Origin: Shinisaurus crocodilurus
Lineage: Eukaryota > Chordata > Lepidosauria > Squamata > Shinisauridae
Direction of reading: 5' to 3'
Assembly: GCA_021292165.1 (NCBI GenBank)
Contig: CM037876.1
Location: 41,898,575-41,962,574, forward strand
DNA length: 64,000 nucleotides
A model generated the notes under the pieces. That model was not told the origin of the DNA and made no database searches. It worked only from the letters and a program-made list of their open reading frames with translations. How positions within the stretch are numbered: position 1 is the first letter of the stretch; each line of letters begins with the position of its first letter. Shown in pieces: positions 60,001 to 64,000 of this stretch. The position numbers and the translations under genes are program-made.

Positions 60001-63000
60001 AAACAAAACATCCTGTCTCATCAAAAGCATCATATTTCAAATATTTGTATTTGTCTTCTGAATACAGTGCATCATTTTGTTATATGATTTCTTTTTCAGA
60101 AATTAACATTTTTCTTCATATATTTATATGACAGGCACGTTGTGTTTATGCTATTAGGCTCAACAGATGCAAAATGTTATAATTCCTCCAAGAATGTTAT
60201 GCATAGAAAACAAAATTTAAATCTTAGGTAGCCCTTTACCTACTAATATAATGGACATTCAACCAGACATCTGTGAAAAGGCATTAAAAACTCACTCTCA
60301 GAAATTCTGAATAAGCATGTTGGGAATGTCATGCAACAAACTCTGATTAATTGGTCATGAGGCATGCAGAGGCTTCCAGTGCTAAATCAGACCACAATAC
60401 AAGATACAAGAGTTTCTATTGTGAATAAGGATAGCAGGCTTCAAACGCATGCACGCACACACACACCAGGAAAATCTCTTAAAATTGGAAATTATTATTT
60501 ATTTTGTGTATCATCCTTGTACATGGTGTGTTAAAGAGTAACATAAGTATACAGTGGGAATTATTTTTAAAAAGATTACCTTTGTAATCTATTCCAAGCT
60601 CTAGAATTGTTTGTTCACTGAAACTGGTAGCAATTGGGTAGAGGGCACCCACTCTTCTTATGAGTTTGTCTAAATTGTGGGTATTGAGTTCAAGTCCTAA
60701 TGAAACGAAACAGTTCATGCTAGAGGGTGTATCATATATACTAGGCCTCTTTCCCTGTGACCACCTGTTTATGAAAGTTTCATTCTGTAGCATAAAATTG
60801 GCATGTTTTCCTCTTAGGCTTAGCAGACAGGTTTGAAGAATATCCAAAGCTCCGGGAGCTCATCAGGCTGAAGGATGAGCTAATATCTAAATCTAACACT
60901 CCCCCTATGTAAGTACATTTAATGGGATGGATTCTTCTCTCCAGACTGGCTTAACATTAGCTGCCTGCTAACTAAGATCCTTTCTTTCAGCAGCTGTTTA
61001 AGATTTGTATGTTCTATTTTTGGGTGTATATATAAAATAAGCAATGTGATCTTCAAAGGAATTCATCCATTTTGCTGTGGTTATTTGATTTGGTGGCTTA
61101 ATTGGTGTGTTTAAAACCAGATTTTCTCAACAGACAGTAATTGCTCTTGAAAGCTGCCTTCAGATTCCCCCACTACTACTTGCAAATAAGTATAGTCAAC
61201 CAGTCCTGGGCTGAAACTGGTAAATAAAAGTCAGTAGGAGAGGAGAACATTGTACCATTCCAATCAGCTATAGTAAGATATATATTTTTCCGTTGCAGTG
61301 CTCCTTAAAAAGCTACCATGCTAATTGTCTGATCAATTTTCTGGGAGAAAAGGCCCTAGAAAATTCACCGAATAGAATTTTGGACTGTAAAGTTGGGACA
61401 TGGACTTTTAAATTTAATTTAAGATGTGCTGATTTCAAAAGGCACTGCTCACAAACTACTTTTTGAACTAACAACAATAATAATTTTTGTAGCAATATTT
61501 GTAAAAGTTAATAGGGTAATGTGGCCTGATCAGTTTTCAGACTTCAGTTTCTGTGTGCTAAGAAGATGTCTGGTGATCAATTATTGTTAGGGCTATTTTA
61601 CAAATTTGAAATGTTACATTCAAATCAGCCACACTGTATATTTGTGTAGGTTCACTCTAGGAATTGTATTCTCAGAGTGTGTTGCTGTTTGTATACGTAA
61701 ATAACGTACTTTTGTCCAACATGTGAAAGTTGCATAACATCTGTTTCCCTGTTAGATAGTGAGCACTGAGAAATTATCAACATAGAAAATACTGCACTGA
61801 TTCAAGGAATTTTATTTTTAATTTGTGTGGATAGGTATTTACAAGCTGACTTGGACGTTTTTGATCTTCGTGAACTCAAGTCCAAGTTTGATGTGATTCT
61901 TTTTGAACCACCACTAGAAGAATACTACAGGGAGACTGGCATTACAGCTAATGAGAAGTGCTGGACTTGGGATGATGTGAGTTTGCTATGGAAAAAGATG
62001 ACATTAAGGGTGCAATCCTATGCATGTTTAGAAAGAACAAAATCGTACAACTCTCAGCATGCCCAGCCAGCTGGGGCATGCTGAGAGTTGTAGGAGTTTA
62101 ACTTGACTTTCTAAACTCTCTTGTCCAACCCTTTCCTTCAACTTTAAATCCCTGAACACAATTTCATAACCTAGTGGCTAGAAACTTACCATTCTACAAT
62201 GCAGTGGATTCCTGCCGGATTCTCATTGTATCGCTCAATTTGTCTCTCTGTCGTGGCCTAATCCACTACCACTACCACCCCCACCCCACCCTTTTTTAGC
62301 TAGGGCTGTGGAACCACAAGAAAATTATGCTGCTGTGATTCTCCATTACTTTTAAAGTAACTTTACTTACCCTTTCTTGCTTCATACAATTCTGAAGCTA
62401 TTGAGTAGATAAACAAGATTACCTAATAACCACCCACATGGGTACACAGATTGCTATTTTTCTAGAATAGGCTTCTTGCTAGCATTGTGACATCTCTGAG
62501 GCTGCGCAATGGAGAGCTGCTGTCTGTCAGTGCAAATGCTGAAATTGAAGGGCCAGTGGTCTGACTCTGAATAAGGCAGTTTCCTCTATCCCTGTACTTT
62601 CTGTTAAATAGGCGCTCCTGAAAGCAGGAAAGGTGAATGATTCATTATTTTTTTACCATGGGCTCATAGTAATTCTGTAGTTTTGACATCCAGTTAATAT
62701 ACTGTGCAGTACAAACTGTGGTTCTAGCAGGCAGAGTGTTGACCTACACTCACCTGGTTGTAATAAATAGATTTAAAAATAATTTATGTGATGTGCCAGG
62801 CAATTATGAGACTAATCATGGTTAGGGAAGGCTGTTGTGTAGTGAAAATGTCCACCAAAAGAGCACTTTTTTTAGTATATTAAATCAAATTGAATTATTT
62901 GGGGAGGAATCAGTCTTCTTGTTTTTAAGTCACAGTTTGGGGATAGCAGATGGTATACATGTATACAAACTATTGAGATATTACGATATCAGCAATGAAA

Positions 63001-63907
63001 ACTGAGACAGTTGAAGTATAGATCGAGACGCATATTCTAGAAACAACTTCGTATGCATGGATTATGAATTCTATTATTAGATCTCAGAACTTCATTTATT
63101 GAATCTACTAATCTTTGTGGTACTGAAATGGACATGTTAGTAGGTTACAAAGGAATCCTTTCTGCTTGTATGCATCTGCGGCTAATTATGGTCCATGCAT
63201 TTCCCCCCACTAGAAACGTGGGTTTTTTTTTTCTGTGCCTCTGTTCTAACACATGCTTTCTCTGAAGGTGGAAATAAGAGATACTTAATTTGAGAATGAA
63301 TATCTACTCATATCATGTGTTTAGGGCAGTTTCTGAGAAGGAGTGAGCATATAAAATAAAGAGAAGCAGAGTAGCTTTGTGCATGAATAGTTAATTAACG
63401 GCACGAAGCTAAAATATTTTCGCTTCGTGGAAATGGAAATATACACTTGGAAAGTAAAAATGCTTGGTTTTAGATCAATTTAAATTTTATTTGAAGTGAG
63501 TAAAAAAATAATATACAATAGATTTGCCTTACATTAGCCTTACATTCAGTTTTAGATACTAAAACTGAATCTATTCATTGAAATATTTCTACTTCCATTT
63601 AAGTCAGGGACAGATATGTGAGAAAAACAGAAAGGAATGCCTTTGTAAGTATTTTAATCTGTTTTAAGGACAGAGTGGGGAAATTTAGGAAATTGGTGTA
63701 CTTGAAAGACTGCTTATCAGGATGAACACTTGTGATATTTCTAGCTATCCATGAACCAGTTGTGCATGTTAAATACTTCTGTTGAAAACATTACCATTTT
63801 TCTACCTTTTATAGATTATGAAACTAGACATCGAAGAAATTGCTGCCCCACGATCATTTGTCTTTCTTTGGTGTGGTTCTGGGGAGGGCCTGGATCTTGG
63901 CAGAGTG
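50562..63907 (+). CDS. METTL14: METTL14, N6-adenosine methyltransferase non-catalytic subunit (coding exons 1-8, 3' end beyond window)
   Basis: METTL14 pairs with METTL3 in the nucleus to form the mRNA m6A writer. It does not catalyse; it holds RNA and stabilises METTL3. The eight exons here join in frame to 246 codons of a protein that is about 456 residues in other vertebrates. Exons: 50562-50627, 54396-54484, 55073-55160, 58687-58767, 59335-59422, 60818-60908, 61835-61976, 63815-63907; all introns are GT-AG. The N-terminal helix ([20 protein letters not shown]), an acidic linker around residues 66-105, and the start of the MT-A70 fold follow. The EPPL motif at 192-195 stands where METTL3 has the catalytic DPPW, as in other METTL14 proteins. 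Residues 216-246 ([17 protein letters not shown]...) match the next conserved strand. Near-identity to bird and mammal orthologues makes the call firm. The RNA-binding groove residues and RGG tail lie outside the window. Confidence 0.97.
51050..51170. mobile_element. hAT-type MITE remnant
   Basis: Contains GTCAGCCCTAGCCAGTATGG and GGAGGGCCACAAGTTGCC in the arrangement of the family; ends eroded. Confidence 0.55.
51195..51415 (+). mobile_element. Diverged CORE-SINE
   Basis: Order of blocks as in the family (GGTTCACATCCC, GAAGCTCATTGAGTG, GGGCCAGTCACACATG, GTCGTTGTGAGGATAAAA, GTGGGATAGAAATA) but strongly mutated. In METTL14 intron 1. Confidence 0.6.
52191..52449. mobile_element. TA-flanked MITE, family B
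   Basis: Ends CGGTAATACCTTGGATTG / CAATTCAAGGTATTACTG, flanked by TA; 259 bp in METTL14 intron 1. Confidence 0.8.
52930..52970 (+). repeat. CR1-type tail fragment
   Basis: Only CAACTCTATGATCTATGAAATCTATGAAAT remains in outline (the same terminal repeat as the 5S-headed SINEs). It lies in METTL14 intron 1. Confidence 0.5.
53570..54272 (-). mobile_element. L1-type retroposed fragment with 17-bp target duplication
   Basis: 703 bp in METTL14 intron 1. Both sides carry the same 17 bases CCCCAAAGGATGTCTTT (53553-53569 and 54273-54289). The left side begins with a T run, the complement of a poly(A) tail, so the insert is on the minus strand. Poly(A) plus a 17-bp duplication is the L1 mechanism. 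No coding part is recognised; it is probably an L1 3' UTR, or another RNA moved by L1. Confidence 0.8.
54396..54484 (+). CDS. METTL14: METTL14 coding exon 2 (residues 23-52)
   Basis: Pyrimidine tract then TTTTAG precedes [20 protein letters not shown], followed by EIAETRETS and a split Arg codon; donor GTTTGT at 54485 (phase 2). Conserved with vertebrate METTL14. Confidence 0.95.
55073..55160 (+). CDS. METTL14: METTL14 coding exon 3 (residues 52-81)
   Basis: Acceptor TTTCCAG, then [20 protein letters not shown] followed by the acidic DEEEIEEYK; donor GTAAGA at 55161, phase 0. Encodes the nuclear-localisation-like KRK and part of the acidic linker. Confidence 0.95.
55481..56658. mobile_element. 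TA-flanked element, family B, long CpG-rich form
   Basis: 1,178 bp in METTL14 intron 3. The ends (CAGTAATACCTTGGATTGCG / GTAATCCGAGGCATTACTG, TA duplication) match the 250-bp copies, but the middle (about 55600-56520) is extremely CpG-rich and holds tandem units around CTCAGCTGTTCGGTGGGCC and CCCGCCGGTCGGCTCGG. Long reading frames exist on both strands only because stops are rare at this base composition; none resembles a transposase. Confidence 0.8.
56699..57453. mobile_element. hAT-type element with an L1 fragment inside
   Basis: METTL14 intron 3. Ends CAGGTCCCCAACCTTTTTGG and GTTGGGGACCCCC, flanked by GTCTAAAA / ATCTAAAG (6 of 8, of the TCTA type preferred by hAT). The middle is not hAT but L1 (see next entry). 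Confidence 0.72.
56800..57290 (+). pseudogene. L1 ORF2 C-terminal fragment
   Basis: Translated pieces include [33 protein letters not shown] and, after a stop, [12 protein letters not shown], matching the tryptophan/cysteine-rich C terminus of L1 ORF2. It has stops and frameshifts and is dead. Confidence 0.6.
57701..58150 (-). other. Unassigned open reading frame in METTL14 intron 3
   Basis: A minus-strand frame of 188 codons runs 57701-58267. Its first part is the hAT MITE, so only about 57701-58150 could be of other origin. It reads [20 protein letters not shown], then a Ser/Gln-rich part ([20 protein letters not shown]), a hydrophobic [16 protein letters not shown] and a Gly tail. I recognise no domain. 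It may be a processed pseudogene, a retroelement fragment or chance. Confidence 0.25.
58168..58249. mobile_element. hAT-type MITE, short derivative
   Basis: 82 bp in METTL14 intron 3 with a perfect 8-bp duplication CCCTACAG (58160-58167 and 58250-58257). The right end is GGTTGGGGAAGGCTG; the left half is shortened. Confidence 0.8.
58687..58767 (+). CDS. METTL14: METTL14 coding exon 4 (residues 82-108)
   Basis: The conserved acceptor is TTTATTCCAAAG at 58675-58686; the exon reads [20 protein letters not shown] then DSSTFLK, with donor GTAACC at 58768, phase 0. A second, stronger-looking acceptor (CTGTTGCAG, ending 58575) lies exactly 111 bases upstream and is in frame with no stop between; see findings. 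Confidence 0.9.
59335..59422 (+). CDS. METTL14: METTL14 coding exon 5 (residues 109-138)
   Basis: Acceptor TTCTTCCTGTAG, then [20 protein letters not shown] and RPQNFIRDV with a split Gly; donor GTATGT at 59423, phase 1. Start of the globular methyltransferase region. Confidence 0.96.
59700..59970 (+). repeat. Probable dispersed repeat in METTL14 intron 5
   Basis: Text such as GCCTGATGAAGAAATCTCGA, TAATAAAAGTATTGCCTGAC and TTATGGACCAACACAGCTTA is of a type seen repeatedly in reptile introns. No ends or duplications were found. Confidence 0.4.
60818..60908 (+). CDS. METTL14: METTL14 coding exon 6 (residues 138-168)
   Basis: Acceptor TTTTCCTCTTAG, then [20 protein letters not shown] and LISKSNTPP with a split Met; donor GTAAGT at 60909, phase 2. 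Confidence 0.96.
61835..61976 (+). CDS. METTL14: METTL14 coding exon 7 (residues 168-215)
   Basis: Acceptor GTGTGGATAG, then [20 protein letters not shown] and the EPPL motif (residues 192-195) in [20 protein letters not shown], ending CWTWDD; donor GTGAGT at 61977, phase 0. Phe191 stands where mammals have Leu, a conservative change next to the degenerate catalytic motif. Confidence 0.96.
62008..62118. mobile_element. Hairpin MITE, TAA-flanked, right end lost
   Basis: 31 bases downstream of METTL14 exon 7. GGGTGCAATCCTATGCATG after TAA; centre GCATGCCCAGCCAGCTGGGG forms a tight stem with CTCTCAGC/GCTGAGAG; the right arm stops at about 62118. Confidence 0.6.
62505..62595 (+). mobile_element. 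tRNA-derived SINE (second family), 3' part
   Basis: GGAGAGCTGCTGTCTGTCAG, GGCCAGTGGTCTGACTCTG, AAGGCAGTTTCCTC match the family tail. In METTL14 intron 7. Confidence 0.5.
63815..63907 (+). CDS. METTL14: METTL14 coding exon 8 (residues 216-246)
   Basis: Acceptor CTACCTTTTATAG, then [20 protein letters not shown] and [11 protein letters not shown]; donor GTAAGA at 63908, phase 0. The following exon (expected CLRKWGYRR...) is not in the window. Confidence 0.95.
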
Positions 63908-64000
63908 GTAAGATAAGGCTCTACATGACACTGATCCACATAGTTACTCAGAACTTGTAGGATGGGTCTAGCCCTATTCAGGCATTATGCTCATGAGTAT

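Noticed and set aside
60479..60847. 122-codon minus-strand frame across METTL14 exon 6
   Set aside because: Antisense to a conserved exon, AT-rich, no similarity I can see; likely chance.
1..64000. CRISPR arrays, operons or prokaryotic islands
   Set aside because: The window is spliced vertebrate DNA; the regular repeats seen are microsatellites, MITEs and a degenerate tandem repeat.

Overview
This is vertebrate nuclear DNA, most likely from a squamate reptile (lizard or snake). The evidence is split genes with GT-AG introns, CpG-rich first exons, and a dense mix of CR1, L2, L1 and RTE-like LINEs, tRNA-derived CORE-SINEs, hAT and TA-flanked MITEs, and a SINE with a 5S rRNA head. Another sauropsid such as tuatara or a turtle cannot be excluded.

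Two real genes are present, divergently arranged. PRSS12 (neurotrypsin) is on the minus strand: only coding exon 1 (14687-15110) lies in the window. It encodes the signal peptide, a proline-rich segment and a complete six-cysteine kringle. Positions 1-14686 are intron 1. METTL14, the m6A-writer subunit, is on the plus strand. Coding exons 1-8 (50562-63907, 246 codons of about 456) are present and the gene runs off the right edge. The two neighbours match the PRSS12-METTL14 adjacency of human 4q26.

Layout: 1-14.6 kb, PRSS12 intron 1, with an L2 3' end, two 5S-headed SINEs, and a RTE-like LINE with a reading frame open for over 1,060 codons that landed inside an older TA-flanked MITE. 14.6-15.4 kb, PRSS12 exon 1 and CpG island. 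15.4-50.4 kb, intergenic, filled with repeats, including a nearly complete L2 (33-35.9 kb), a 665-bp solo LTR with a 5-bp target duplication nested in a 5S-headed SINE, a large foldback cluster (37.9-38.3 kb) and a degenerate ~165-bp tandem repeat (47.9-48.4 kb). 50.4-64 kb, METTL14, whose introns carry an L1-type insertion with a 17-bp duplication, hAT elements, and a 1.18-kb MITE with a CpG-rich core.

The two genes are not known to act together. METTL14 supports METTL3 in nuclear mRNA methylation; PRSS12 is a secreted neuronal protease. The observations most worth checking are the 5S-headed SINE with a CR1-like tail, an in-frame 37-codon upstream extension of METTL14 exon 4, and several unnamed foldback and tandem repeats. 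I found no sign of a wholly new gene system.
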